This document shows positions 15,997 to 25,175 of a DNA stretch of 64,000 nt, piece by piece. The translations under genes were made by a program, and so were the position numbers. Position 1 is the stretch's first letter, and each line of letters starts with the position of its first letter. The notes beneath the pieces were generated by a model. That model was given only the letters and a program-made list of their open reading frames with translations. It had not been told where the DNA came from and did no database searches. The DNA is from Pseudomonas arcuscaelestis (lineage in GTDB: Bacteria > Pseudomonadota > Gammaproteobacteria > Pseudomonadales > Pseudomonadaceae). Where the stretch lies: assembly GCF_016881005.1 (NCBI RefSeq), contig NZ_JACOPV010000009.1, positions 186,001 through 250,000 of the forward strand, written 5' to 3'.

Positions 15997-17676
15997 ATGA
16001 GTGCAAGTGTCGATCGTTTTGCCTTGCGCCAGTCGTTACGTGCGCAGTCCAGTGAGCGCACTCGTCTTGTTGCGCTACCGTCTTCTGCCGATGTTGACCG
16101 GCTAGCAAACACGCCTGTCGACCAGTCCTTCGTGGATATGGTGGGACTGGAAGATTCAGTAATGGTTATTCAGGCGCAGGTCCCAGACGCGGTGATCAGC
16201 GCACGAATTTCAGAGTTGGCCACAGCGTTCAACGCTCACCGCGTGGACCGTTTATTTGGAGACATGCGCACATCCTCCCTGCAGTCGATAGCGGGCACAT
16301 TCGGCGTTGGGAAAATGCTGAGCGCCTACGACAAGACTGGCGGAAGCGTCGATACGATACACAACGCCCGCCAAGGGACATATGCGACTGATGCCGCGGC
16401 TCAGGCCTATGAGCGCGAGGGTAAATACACTGAGGCTGTAAAGGCTGAGTACCACCAGAAGGACCCGGCCTATCGAAAAGTGGCAACTGACACTCTTGAG
16501 GCCCGAACTCAGGGCGATCTGAAGGATGCCTACACTGGCGAGCAGATGAGTTCTCGCCGCAGTGACAGTCACAGCATCGATCATGTTATCCCTGCCGAGG
16601 AAATCCACAACGATCGCGGTCGCGTGTTGGCCGGTGTCGATGGTGTTCAAGCTGGCAACACGGACTCCAATCTCAAGCCTACGTCGAAGACCACAAACTC
16701 GGCGATGGGGAAAAAAACGGCCACTGAGTATGTCGCCTGGCTCGAGAAGACAAAGGACAAGCGTGCGAAACGTCTTGAGACGCTTCGGGCAAAGGAGGCC
16801 GCGGGTGAGCACCTGAGTGCTAAGGCCAAAGAAGAAATCGCCAAGCTTGTAGAGCAGGAGAAAATCACAGCGAATCCAGAACCTCTGCTGGAGGCTGACC
16901 GCAAGGCCAGGGCCGAATACGACAAAGCAGTCAATGCGTACTACTTGAGTGCTGAGTTCCGTAAAGACTGCCTGCATACCAGTGTCGTAGCCGGTGGCCG
17001 TGCGGCATTTCAAGCCGCGATGGGCGCGATCTTGGTGGAATTGTTCGCGGGTATCTTCGATGAAGTCAAAGACTGGTACCGGAACGGCGCTGCTGCAGAG
17101 TCGACTATCGGCTCTGAACTAAAGCGCAGGCTGAAGCGTGTTGGCGTCCGTGTAGCGAAGCAGTGGAAAGCCGTGCTTGCCGCTGCCGCCGGCGGAATGA
17201 TCACCGGTCTTCTATCCAACCTGGTCACAGTTCTTATCAATGCCTTCCTGACGACGGCTAAGCGGACTGTACGAATGATACGGGAAGGTGCGGGATCGCT
17301 TGTTAGCGCCTGCAAAACCCTACTGCTCCGTCCTGAAGGGATGACGATCGACGAAGGCTTGCATGAGGCCTCGAAGGTTCTGGTTGGGGGTGGGGTCATT
17401 GTCGGCGGCATTCTTCTTGAGGAAGCTGTCAGCAAGGCCCTTCAGGCGATTCCATTCATAGCACCCATTGCTGACATCACAACAGCAGTGATCGTCGGTA
17501 CGGCTACCGCCATCACCTCGACGCTGGCCGTCTACCTGGTGGATAAGGCGGACGTGTTTGGAGTGAACCGTGCAAAGAGGCTTGAGCACATCAACGATGA
17601 GCTTGATGCCTCGCTCGAAGAACAGCACGGTATTGAGTCTCGCCTGCTGGAGCAGTTTCTGGCTCATGAGCTCTGA
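15997..17676 (+). CDS. HNH-type nuclease domain fused to a hydrophobic C-terminal domain
   Basis: The 559-residue protein contains an HNH-like core: DAYTGEQMS (177-185), SIDHVIPAEEIHND (193-206) with the D195-H196 pair, then NLKPTSKTTNSAMGKK (225-240), where family asparagines and a lysine follow. A Lys/Glu-rich helical linker (about 245-320) leads to a large C-terminal region (330-530) with several Gly/Ala-rich hydrophobic segments that could insert in membrane. The combination suggests a toxin, defence effector or membrane-tethered nuclease. It follows the 193-residue membrane gene by 10 bases and overlaps a small basic frame at its end. The HNH call is good; the biological role is open. 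Confidence 0.65.
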   Translation: MSASVDRFALRQSLRAQSSERTRLVALPSSADVDRLANTPVDQSFVDMVGLEDSVMVIQAQVPDAVISARISELATAFNAHRVDRLFGDMRTSSLQSIAGTFGVGKMLSAYDKTGGSVDTIHNARQGTYATDAAAQAYEREGKYTEAVKAEYHQKDPAYRKVATDTLEARTQGDLKDAYTGEQMSSRRSDSHSIDHVIPAEEIHNDRGRVLAGVDGVQAGNTDSNLKPTSKTTNSAMGKKTATEYVAWLEKTKDKRAKRLETLRAKEAAGEHLSAKAKEEIAKLVEQEKITANPEPLLEADRKARAEYDKAVNAYYLSAEFRKDCLHTSVVAGGRAAFQAAMGAILVELFAGIFDEVKDWYRNGAAAESTIGSELKRRLKRVGVRVAKQWKAVLAAAAGGMITGLLSNLVTVLINAFLTTAKRTVRMIREGAGSLVSACKTLLLRPEGMTIDEGLHEASKVLVGGGVIVGGILLEEAVSKALQAIPFIAPIADITTAVIVGTATAITSTLAVYLVDKADVFGVNRAKRLEHINDELDASLEEQHGIESRLLEQFLAHEL

Positions 17677-17833
17677 CGAGAGCTCCTGGGCATTATTCCG
17701 TAAGCTCACGCGCAAACTTACCTTCGCCTCCTCTGTCGGCACTGGTGCTCGCCGGCTGCTGGCGCGGGCGCCCTCCTTCCCCGATAGTCATGCTCAACCT
17801 CAACCAATGATCAGGTACTTAGGAAAAAGGTGA
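17666..17833 (+). CDS. possible 55-residue basic protein overlapping the HNH gene
   Basis: ATG 17666 lies 11 bases inside the end of the HNH gene and opens a frame of 55 residues rich in Arg and Lys (FRKLTRKLTF, GARRLLARAP). The overlap would allow translational coupling and a small partner or immunity-like role. The ribosome binding site is weak (GGAG 12 bases upstream), so the gene is doubtful. Confidence 0.3.
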   Translation: MSSDESSWALFRKLTRKLTFASSVGTGARRLLARAPSFPDSHAQPQPMIRYLGKR

Positions 17834-17941
17834 TCCCTTTTTGGCTATCGCCTGTGAATCGCCTTGGGCTATCCTCGCGCCCTTGAATGTCATGGGCTCG
17901 CCGTTATACCAGTCAGCTCAAAATACCCAGCAGGAACAAGC

Positions 17942-18379
17942 ATGAAACGCATCGCAGGAATCGCACTAGCAATCTCCCTGGTCATCAGCGCAACTGGCTG
18001 CTCTACTCACTTGATGGACGGCCAAAAGCAAGAACTTGCGGTCTACGAAAGCAAGGGTCTGCTCGTTGAGGAGAAGTCGGTTGGACTGGCTGCTGCGTTG
18101 GGTGTGCTGCCAGCCGCTGGCTATTTCTACACCGGTCACGCACTCAAAGCTGTTTGCAGTATCCCGCTATGGGTTATTTCGGTCGGCCCGCTATGGATGC
18201 CAGTAGACGCCGCCGGCCAGGCTGAGGTCCGTAATTACTATGCAACCCGCGCCCACGTTGAAAAGTCCAAGGCGCGTGCTCTCCGCGAGTTGGACCACCG
18301 GCTCGAGGATAAGGAGCTGAGCTACGAACAGCACCTGCGCGAGCAACGCACCATCGAAGCAAAGTACTCCGCGTACTGA
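17942..18379 (+). CDS. lipoprotein of unknown function
   Basis: ATG 17942 follows AGCAGGAACA. The 145-residue product begins MKRIAGIALAISL with a lipobox SATG|C (C20). A mature hydrophobic region (about 50-85, LAAALGVLPAAGYFYTGHAL) suggests a second membrane-associated hairpin, followed by a charged C-terminal helix. It should be lipid-anchored in the envelope. The next gene begins 56 bases later. Confidence 0.7.
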   Translation: MKRIAGIALAISLVISATGCSTHLMDGQKQELAVYESKGLLVEEKSVGLAAALGVLPAAGYFYTGHALKAVCSIPLWVISVGPLWMPVDAAGQAEVRNYYATRAHVEKSKARALRELDHRLEDKELSYEQHLREQRTIEAKYSAY

Positions 18380-18434
18380 GCCGGGCCGGCCCGGGAAGCT
18401 GGGCCTTACCGCCCTCATATTACAGGCGAAACAG

Positions 18435-18824
18435 ATGAGCCGAATTCTAATCGTGGACGATTCGCCCACCGACAGTTACCTAGCCAAGAAGTGCGCCGCA
18501 AACCTATTTGCGGAGGTACAGGCCGTTCATGACGTTGATGGTGTGTTCCAGGAGCTGCTGGCCTTCAAACCCTCAGTTGTAGTCATGGACTTGATGCTGG
18601 ACGACACGAAAAACGGTATCTCCTTGATCGCCGAGATTCGTGAGCGTGATGATGAATCAAGCACTGTTCCGATCATCGTATGCTCCGGCCGTTCCATGCC
18701 GGCCGACAAGCTGATCGCAGCCAACGCTGGTGCTTCAGCGTACATCGTCAAGCCCATCACCACGGAAGCGCTGGCTGAGGCTTGTGCGCTTCTGATCCCA
18801 GGTTTTACTCCTCCGCCCGCCTAA
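18435..18824 (+). CDS. single-domain response regulator (receiver only)
   Basis: The 129-residue protein is a CheY-like receiver with the acidic pair D8-D9 (ILIVDDS), the phosphoacceptor Asp in VVMDLML (about 51), the Ser/Thr position in IVCSGRS (about 81) and Lys in IVKPI (about 105). There is no output domain, so it acts through a partner protein or phosphorelay. No histidine kinase is encoded in the window. A strong hairpin follows the stop codon. Confidence 0.9.
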   Translation: MSRILIVDDSPTDSYLAKKCAANLFAEVQAVHDVDGVFQELLAFKPSVVVMDLMLDDTKNGISLIAEIRERDDESSTVPIIVCSGRSMPADKLIAANAGASAYIVKPITTEALAEACALLIPGFTPPPA

Positions 18825-18849
18825 GGCACCCCTTCGGCCTAACCAAGCA

Positions 18850-18879
18850 CGCCAGCACCCTGCTGTCAGGGTGCTGGCG
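18850..18879 (+). terminator. terminator hairpin after the receiver gene
   Basis: CGCCAGCACCCTG pairs perfectly with CAGGGTGCTGGCG around a 4-base loop, followed by TTACTTT. The position 26 bases after the stop fits a Rho-independent terminator. The remaining bases to 19155 hold no evident gene. Confidence 0.75.
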
Positions 18880-19155
18880 TTACTTTGCCGCAAAGGCCTG
18901 CCAGGATTAAGCGCTTCTCCTTGGCCAGCGCCCGAGGCCAACACGCGGCCCCTTCCCAAATTTTGCTCACACCTCCCCCGCTGAGTTTTTGCCGAAGCAG
19001 CATGCTTTGGGCTGCTCCTCATGCCTGAACATAGCGGGTATACCTGTGAGAATTTGGAGCTAGTGTTTTGGCGGGTCACTGTGGGCGTACGGGGGTAAAA
19101 TCGGTCTATCAAACGGTAGCGACCCCTGCCCTCCTTTAGCTATGAATGGTGACCC

Positions 19156-20031
19156 TTGTTGGCTACTCTGGAACTGCTCAAGTATTACCCTGTGGCTTTC
19201 GCCACCATCGCCGGCATTGTTGGCCTGTTGGTTGGGAGCTTTCTCAACGTGGTGGTTTATCGGCTGCCTGAGATGATGAAGCGAGCGTGGCTCCAGGATG
19301 CGCGGGAAGCCTTGGAACTGCCGCTCAATGATGAGTCGACGTTCAATCTTGCAGTTCCAAATTCCCGGTGCCCATGCTGTGGTCACGCAATCAGGCCCTG
19401 GGAGAACATTCCTGTGATCAGTTGGCTGGTGCTACGGGCCAAATGCTCTGGTTGCTACTCGCGCATCTCAATACGTTATCCCCTTGTGGAGTTGTCAGCA
19501 GCCGCGCTGACCTTTGCCACTGCCTGGCACTTCGGATTCGGCCTGCAGGCAGCGTTTGCAATTGTCATGATCTGGGGGGCGATTGCACTGTTCCTCATCG
19601 ACCTGGATGAAATGCTGCTGCCTGATGCCATTGTGATGCCGGGTATCTGGATCGGGCTGACGGCGGCTTACCTCGGTGTCTTCACGTCCCTTCAGGATGG
19701 TTTCATCGGGGCTGTGGCCGGATACCTGCTGTTGGCACTGCCGGCAGGGGTATTCGCACTCTTAAGAGGCCGCCAAGGCATGGGAAATGGCGACTTTAAG
19801 TTGATGGCACTCTTTGGTGCATGGCTAGGCTGGCAAGCTTTGCCAATAATCCTTCTGCTTTCAGCAGTCTCAGGGGCTATCATCGGCACAATAGCCGTGC
19901 GAGCGCGCGGTACGCCCTACCCATTCGGCCCATTCATCATAGTCGGCGGCCTGATGGCCTTGTTTTACGAAGATGAACTCTACGCGCTTTACAGTCATGT
20001 ATCCGGCGTCAACATTGGAGCAATTTTCTAA
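19156..20031 (+). CDS. prepilin peptidase/methylase (PilD/GspO family)
   Basis: The 291-residue polytopic protein has the N-terminal GSFLNVVVYRLP motif, two zinc-type CxxC pairs (CPCCGH and CSGC), and the two catalytic aspartates in LIDLDEMLLPD and GNGDFKLMALFGAWLG. It cleaves the leader of type IV prepilins at the inner membrane. Only TTG starts are possible (19156 or 19159) because TGA lies just upstream in frame. The stop overlaps the ATG of a tyrosine recombinase (ATGA type). A likely substrate is the pilin-like protein at 41149-42006. Confidence 0.92.
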   Translation: MLATLELLKYYPVAFATIAGIVGLLVGSFLNVVVYRLPEMMKRAWLQDAREALELPLNDESTFNLAVPNSRCPCCGHAIRPWENIPVISWLVLRAKCSGCYSRISIRYPLVELSAAALTFATAWHFGFGLQAAFAIVMIWGAIALFLIDLDEMLLPDAIVMPGIWIGLTAAYLGVFTSLQDGFIGAVAGYLLLALPAGVFALLRGRQGMGNGDFKLMALFGAWLGWQALPIILLLSAVSGAIIGTIAVRARGTPYPFGPFIIVGGLMALFYEDELYALYSHVSGVNIGAIF

Positions 20032-21293
20032 TGAGCACTCGAACCCAGAAAACCCCTCCTCGCCCTTTATTTGACTCTGCTGAAGCAATGCTTGAGGAGC
20101 TGTCGGTCTACCGTGCCGAACGCCCAGACCTAGTGGATTACTTGGCATCCTTCTCTGGTGAGATCAATGTCGAAGCTGACCTGCGTCATGCCCGGCGCTT
20201 CTTGAAGTCTTACAGTGCGTCGCCTTCCACCTTCAAGAACTACCGTGGTTATCTGGAGCGTTTGATACTTTGGAGTTGGATCTTCCAGGGGAAGTCGGTG
20301 CTTGATCTGGTACGTACCGATGCTGAGGCATTCCTCGCATTCAACAAATCGCCGCCGGCCGACTGGGTCGGTGCGGCCGCAATGCGCCGGTTTACCCAAA
20401 AGGAAGGCCGCCTGGCGTTCAACGAACGGTGGAGGCCTTTCGGAGTCAAGGTGACCAAGGCTGATCGAAAGCGGGCGACTGAGCATGACACCAAGCCAGT
20501 TGTGAGCAAGAAGCCTTCCGCGGGGAGTGAGCAGCTCATCTACTCCGTTTGCTGCTCGTTCTACGATTTCCTGCTCCAGGATGGGGTCGACATCGCTAAC
20601 CCATTCAAGTCCATCAAACGGATTAAAGAGACCAGGCTCAAGCGCCGCCCCAAAGCTCTTACCACGCTGCAGTGGGACTATCTCGTTGGTGAGGCAGAAG
20701 CCATGGCCGACGAGGATCCGAAGCACGAGCGTACGCTCTTCATCGTTGTAGCCCTTTTTGCGATGTACCTTCGGGTTAGTGACCTTGCAGGCAGAGACAA
20801 CTGGCAGCCGACCATGGGCTCCTTCGAAAGGCGCGGTGACTCCTGGTGGTTTGACGTCGTTGGCAAGGGAAACAAGGAGCGGGACATCACCGTTAAAGAT
20901 GACTTCATTCCTTACCTCAAGCGTTACCGTGAAAGCTTGAACCTGTCCCCATTGCCGTATAAGGGTGAGGACACGCCTCTGCTAGCCACAGTTCATGGCC
21001 GGAGCGGTATCACCGCGCGTCAGATCCGGAACATTGTGCAGCCCGTGTTCGATCGTGCTCGAGCACGGATGAAGGCTGAAGGTCGCAAGGAGGAGGAATG
21101 TCAGGAACTGATGGAGGTCACCCTGCACTGGTTGCGGCATACAGGTGCCACCTTCGACGCCAAGCATCGGGATTCAAAGCATTTGCAGATGGACCTGGGT
21201 CACGAGAGCTTATCGACCACCCAGGACATCTACTACAACGTGATCAATGAGGAGCGTGCTGCGAGCAACAGAGGAAGTATTCGCGGCCGGTGA
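20031..21293 (+). CDS. tyrosine recombinase/integrase
   Basis: The 420-residue protein has an N-terminal core-binding domain (about 20-190) and a C-terminal catalytic domain. The active-site set is complete: Arg in FAMYLRVSDLAGR, Lys in GKGNKERDI, HxxR in LHWLRHTGAT, His in LGHESLSTT, and the nucleophilic Tyr in QDIYYNV. It overlaps the prepilin peptidase by 1 base, so the two are translationally coupled, an unusual partnership except in plasmid pilus loci with shufflon recombinases. Whether it serves integration, dimer resolution or inversion cannot be read from the sequence. Confidence 0.93.
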   Translation: MSTRTQKTPPRPLFDSAEAMLEELSVYRAERPDLVDYLASFSGEINVEADLRHARRFLKSYSASPSTFKNYRGYLERLILWSWIFQGKSVLDLVRTDAEAFLAFNKSPPADWVGAAAMRRFTQKEGRLAFNERWRPFGVKVTKADRKRATEHDTKPVVSKKPSAGSEQLIYSVCCSFYDFLLQDGVDIANPFKSIKRIKETRLKRRPKALTTLQWDYLVGEAEAMADEDPKHERTLFIVVALFAMYLRVSDLAGRDNWQPTMGSFERRGDSWWFDVVGKGNKERDITVKDDFIPYLKRYRESLNLSPLPYKGEDTPLLATVHGRSGITARQIRNIVQPVFDRARARMKAEGRKEEECQELMEVTLHWLRHTGATFDAKHRDSKHLQMDLGHESLSTTQDIYYNVINEERAASNRGSIRGR

Positions 21294-21351
21294 TAAATGG
21301 ATGGGGCATCTCAATCGATTGCCCTCTCACCTACGAAGGCAGGCCAGCTAT

Positions 21352-21681
21352 TCAGCGACCTGCCTTGACCTCTTCCCACATCCAGTCACTCAGTTGGTCA
21401 TAGTTTTCGATCAGGTAGACAGACCCAGGCATCCAAGCGAAGCCGCATCTCACGAAATGGCCGTTGCTCTTATCCTCAAGAGTCGCATACGTGCCCGGGC
21501 AAAGTCCTGCGTACCCTCTGTCGCTGGTCCCCATTTCTTCTGTGACCGTGACGCTGCGGGAAAGCACCGTCGGGTATGTCGAGCTCTTTACCCAATACAC
21601 GCGCTCCGCGGTGGCTAGACCGCCCCATAGTAAAACAAGCAACGTGGTGCCTTTGAACAAATTACCAAGTGTGCGCTGCAC
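21352..21681 (-). CDS. small secreted protein
   Basis: The start is GTG 21681, five bases after the upstream minus-strand gene's stop, consistent with coupling. The 109-residue product has a signal peptide (KGTTLLVLLWGGLATA, cleavage near residue 25) and a mature domain with two cysteines (LCPGTY, VRCGFAW) that could form a disulfide. Function unknown. Confidence 0.55.
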   Translation of the reverse strand: MQRTLGNLFKGTTLLVLLWGGLATAERVYWVKSSTYPTVLSRSVTVTEEMGTSDRGYAGLCPGTYATLEDKSNGHFVRCGFAWMPGSVYLIENYDQLSDWMWEEVKAGR

Positions 21682-21685
21682 TGAT

Positions 21686-21985
21686 TTAGGACCCTGTGCT
21701 CAGAAGTGGAAGAAGTAGCCAGCCGATGCTACCCGCTGCGAGTAGCCATGTTGCGCACCACACCCCCTGAGTTCGGGTTTGGGTGAACACCTTACCCCTT
21801 TCACGTGCCCTTTCCTGCAGGTGAAATTCTTGCAGCTCAGGGGTGTGATAGCCCTCCCGGTCGATCATTCTGAAAACCCAAAGGCGGTAGGCGGACCTGA
21901 GCGCCAGGCAGAAGCAAGTGGCCAACAGTACAACGCCAAGTAACGGAGTGAGAGCGAGAGGTATGGTGGGTTCTACGAGGTTCAT
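21686..21985 (-). CDS. small inner-membrane protein
   Basis: The 99-residue protein has two hydrophobic segments (about 8-31 and 75-96) separated by a charged cytoplasmic loop (FRMIDREGYHTPELQEFHLQ). It is followed immediately by the small secreted protein. No family recognised. Confidence 0.6.
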   Translation of the reverse strand: MNLVEPTIPLALTPLLGVVLLATCFCLALRSAYRLWVFRMIDREGYHTPELQEFHLQERARERGKVFTQTRTQGVWCATWLLAAGSIGWLLLPLLSTGS

Positions 21986-22125
21986 AGTCGACTCGGATTG
22001 GGCTTTGGGAATAGGGTTTTGGCTACGGTACCAGGCACAGACTGCGCGGTAGCTTGCCTACCTGTATGACGATAGGCAATTACCCGAGTGCCTGAGCACT
22101 CAGGTGATCTGCCCCCGATCGTTCA

Positions 22126-23592
22126 TCACCGGTTCTTGAAGGCCCCGAGAACCGAAGCCCGCACCGAAACTGCACTCTTGGTCCGCTTGAGATGCCTGGC
22201 GCACTTCATCCTGTCGAGTATGTGGACATTGTCCAGCAACCACTGGTCTTCCTCGGCTGTCCATGTCTTGGTAATTTTCGCCGATTTGACACCCAGTGTT
22301 TGGGCCTTGTGGCGGATTCGCTCGGCTGTCATGCCAAGCTGGGCCGCGCACCAGATAGAGCCTTTTTTAGGGTAGTTTGCCTTGAGAAACTCGATCTCAG
22401 ACTTCGACCACTTGCGCTTGCCGACCTCGGCCGGGCGCACTGGTAGGTAGATCAAGCCATCAACCCATTCTTTGCCTTTGGCTGCGAACAACCTGCTCAG
22501 CCCCGATCTTGAGAACTCAAAGTCATGATTGGTTAGGAATCGGATGCGCTTGTCGACGGCGTACGCCGGCCGTGAGATCAGCTTGCCGATTTCTTGATGG
22601 GACAGCTTGTCAATGTTCTGCAGGAGCACCTGGTCGTCATGGCCGGTCCAGCCCGGGAAGATACCCAGTTGCTTTGGCCTTAGGCTCACAGCCGCCATTG
22701 TTCTCCCCAGTTGCTTCGCCACCCATGGCAATGGGTCAGTCTGGATGTGCTCGAGGAGGAATATCGTTTCCTCTCTCGACCAGCTGCTGAGGGTGTTCGA
22801 AATCTTGAGGCGGCGTGCTCGGCTGGTAGTCTGGTAGTAGCTCATGCCCACAGCTTCGGCGATCTCAGCTACCGGCTTCGTGTGGTAGTGCTTTTTGAGA
22901 TACGCATCTTTGCTTGGGGTCCATTTCACGCGGCGCGACGGCGTCGGCGTAGGCAGCGGCGTCAGGAGTTCCTCTATTGGCGTTAGGTAGAGTGAATCCG
23001 CTTCCTGGTTGAAACTGGCAGCTGATTTCCCAAGCTCGATCGTCGTCGTTTTGTCTGGCGATATGAAAGGCTCAAGTGTGAGCACGTCGTCTTGGGCAAC
23101 TCTACTGGGCGCATTAGCAGGTGCAGGTGTAGGTGCAGACGCCGCCTTGGTGATGGCGTTAGTAGGTCGTGCCGGGGCTCTGGCACTCGCTGATCTGGCG
23201 ACAGGCAGTGGCGTTAAAGGCGGCACCTTTTGTTGAGCCTTGGTGGTTGATCTTAACGCGCCGGCCTGCTGTGAAAGGCCAAGGGTTATGGTCATCGCCT
23301 CAACGTCGTGAGGGGATCTATCAAGCAGGCTCGCTATGTAAGGTACTGAGTCAGGTCCTGTGAACTCTTGCCTCAATATCCGTTCATCGGCGGCGGGCCA
23401 GGCTGCTCCCTTGGCACTTCTACGCGGCCATGGGCCAACGCCGTTTGGTGGCGTGTAGACGCCGGTGGCGATGGCCTGGGCGTAAGTCTCCCTCAGCGTA
23501 TGTCTCGTGCGCAGAGCCGCGCCCTGGATCCCCTGCAGGGGGACGCACTGCTCCAATGTAATCAGATCTTCGGGAGACCACTGTACCTTCAT
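22126..23592 (-). CDS. seven-unit SANT/Myb-like HTH protein
   Basis: The 488-residue protein has seven W-x3-(E/D/K)-type HTH units near residues 5-36, 65-107, 224-264, 271-312, 315-353, 395-435 and 444-484, such as WTAEEDQWLLDN followed by CARHLKRTKSAVSVRASVLG. A Pro/Ala/Thr-rich linker (about 110-220) splits the first two from the rest. The design matches SANT/Myb or GcrA-like DNA-binding repeats. Its ATG overlaps the stop of the KfrA-like gene by 4 bases, so both are made together, presumably for plasmid maintenance or nucleoid structure. It is more distant from the three LLGxxxD-type repeat proteins. Confidence 0.7.
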   Translation of the reverse strand: MKVQWSPEDLITLEQCVPLQGIQGAALRTRHTLRETYAQAIATGVYTPPNGVGPWPRRSAKGAAWPAADERILRQEFTGPDSVPYIASLLDRSPHDVEAMTITLGLSQQAGALRSTTKAQQKVPPLTPLPVARSASARAPARPTNAITKAASAPTPAPANAPSRVAQDDVLTLEPFISPDKTTTIELGKSAASFNQEADSLYLTPIEELLTPLPTPTPSRRVKWTPSKDAYLKKHYHTKPVAEIAEAVGMSYYQTTSRARRLKISNTLSSWSREETIFLLEHIQTDPLPWVAKQLGRTMAAVSLRPKQLGIFPGWTGHDDQVLLQNIDKLSHQEIGKLISRPAYAVDKRIRFLTNHDFEFSRSGLSRLFAAKGKEWVDGLIYLPVRPAEVGKRKWSKSEIEFLKANYPKKGSIWCAAQLGMTAERIRHKAQTLGVKSAKITKTWTAEEDQWLLDNVHILDRMKCARHLKRTKSAVSVRASVLGAFKNR

Positions 23593-24614
23593 GCCTGCTT
23601 ATCTCCGTTCGCCCCCTTTTTGAGAGCATCGTTTTGGGCTACAAGCCCCTGCACTTCGTTTTTCAATGCAAGGTTTTGAATATCGAGCTCTCTTATTTTA
23701 GTGCCAGCTGCCGTACGTGCAATGGTGCATTCTTCAAGCTGTGAATTTAGTAGGCTAATCTGCCCCTCGGCTGCCGCCGTTGCAAGCTTCTGTGTGGTTT
23801 CTGCGCCGCGGGACAATTCAAGCTGCGACTCAGCATTCCGTAGGTCTGCCTTGAGTTCGTGGGTTTCATTGCTGAGCTGGCGCACCTCTGCTGACAGTCG
23901 TTCTGCGTCGCGATTCAGTACCAAATTGAGTGCAGTCGTTTCGGCGCGCTCTGAAGTTGCGGTCGACAGCTGGGCTTTGGCCTGGGCCAGTTCGGTACCA
24001 AGCCGGTCAAGAGCATTATTGAACGACTCCTGGTCCCTGCGCCGTGCATCTGCCGTGACACCTTGGTATGCGGTGAGCGCCCGCTCTGCAGTGGCCGCTT
24101 TATGCTCAAGCGCTTCCATTCTTCGGTCTTGTAGCGCACTTGCTTTGTTTGCGGCGAGGAGTGTGGACGCCTGAATAGCCATTTCCAGCTGCGCCTCGTT
24201 CAGCTTTGTTACAGCCTCGGCGTGCGCAGCCGTCAGCTGGGAAATCTGTCGCTCGGCCTCAACCAGTTGATCCCGTAGCTTCTCGTAGTCTTGCTGGACG
24301 GCTTCTAGGTTCGCTTCCGCGGTACCGATTTTGAGTTGGGCTGCCGCATTGCCTTTTGCCACGGTCTCCTCAGCCTGCTGCTGCAGCTCGCGGTGCAGCT
24401 CCATTACCAGAGCCCCAAGCTTTTCCTGGATCTTCCCGCCAGGCCCTCCCAGGGCCATCTCCTCCTGGTCCAACTCCCGCATCAGCGCACCGACAGTTGT
24501 CATGGACCCACCAGTAATGGCCTGGACGCTGCGTTGGGTTGGGGTTTTGCCGCTATCTAGCAGGACGCGACGGGCGTTTCGGACAGTCTCTTTGGTGGCA
24601 ACGTCACGGCTCAT
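23589..24614 (-). CDS. kfrA: KfrA-like plasmid DNA-binding coiled-coil protein
   Basis: The 341-residue protein begins with a KfrA N-terminal HTH domain (about 8-55, VRNARRVLLDSGKTPTQRSV then GGSMTTVGALMREL). A continuous alpha-helical coiled coil follows to about residue 335, rich in Ala, Glu, Gln and Leu with no breaks. KfrA proteins bind DNA upstream of their own gene and stabilise low-copy plasmids. The overlap with the SANT-like gene suggests a joint function. A 6-base inverted repeat 80 bases upstream is a candidate operator. Confidence 0.85.
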   Translation of the reverse strand: MSRDVATKETVRNARRVLLDSGKTPTQRSVQAITGGSMTTVGALMRELDQEEMALGGPGGKIQEKLGALVMELHRELQQQAEETVAKGNAAAQLKIGTAEANLEAVQQDYEKLRDQLVEAERQISQLTAAHAEAVTKLNEAQLEMAIQASTLLAANKASALQDRRMEALEHKAATAERALTAYQGVTADARRRDQESFNNALDRLGTELAQAKAQLSTATSERAETTALNLVLNRDAERLSAEVRQLSNETHELKADLRNAESQLELSRGAETTQKLATAAAEGQISLLNSQLEECTIARTAAGTKIRELDIQNLALKNEVQGLVAQNDALKKGANGDKQA

Positions 24615-25175
24615 AAAGGCTCACTTAGGCTATTGACAACACCCCAAATTAGTGCATTTGAAGGTTGCGTTTTGGGTGAGTTATCGTAGCACCGTTACGG
24701 TATGCGTAACAGTGATATTCAGCATCGATATAACGTTCCAAATAGACGGAAAAGACACACGCAATAAGGGCACATTATTCTGTGTGTTATTTAAAAAGGC
24801 GTGGGGAACCCCGGAAAACCGCTATTCAGCTGTTCTCGGAGGTAAAGTTCGAAATTTCAGGCAGGTAACGAGCCGAATCCGGGTCAGTGCCCGTGGATTC
24901 AGCCGTGGCGTATTGGCTGTATCACGATACGGTTCTGGGTGGAGTGGAGAGCCGGCACCCGGGCAGGAAGTCCAGTCGCGGCCAATGACCGTATAACAAT
25001 AGTCGACGTTGAAAAGTGCGGCCTAGCCGTTGATCTAGTCGTAGCATGATAGATTCCGCGCTATAGGGAGAGGCTGAGTCTTAGCGGACCCCAGTTACGA
25101 TGTCACGGCACCTACGGACGCCGCACTGACGATCCCCGATTCGACAGAATGTCAGCTGAATAGGAAGCGCTTAAC
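24615..25175. other. divergent regulatory region upstream of the KfrA-like gene
   Basis: About 560 bases without a convincing gene. It is AT-rich from 24640 to 24800 and contains the dyad at 24694-24710. It must carry the promoters of the KfrA-like gene (minus) and the Arc-like gene (plus). Confidence 0.45.
24694..24710. promoter_or_regulatory. candidate KfrA operator dyad
   Basis: GTTACG-GTATG-CGTAAC, perfect 6-base arms with a 5-base spacer, 80 bases upstream of the KfrA-like start. The KfrA family is autoregulated, so this is a reasonable operator; unproven. Confidence 0.4.

Noticed and set aside
16252..17013. 253-codon minus-strand frame inside the HNH gene
   Set aside because: The plus strand holds clear HNH motifs and a good start; the antisense product has no motif and irregular composition.
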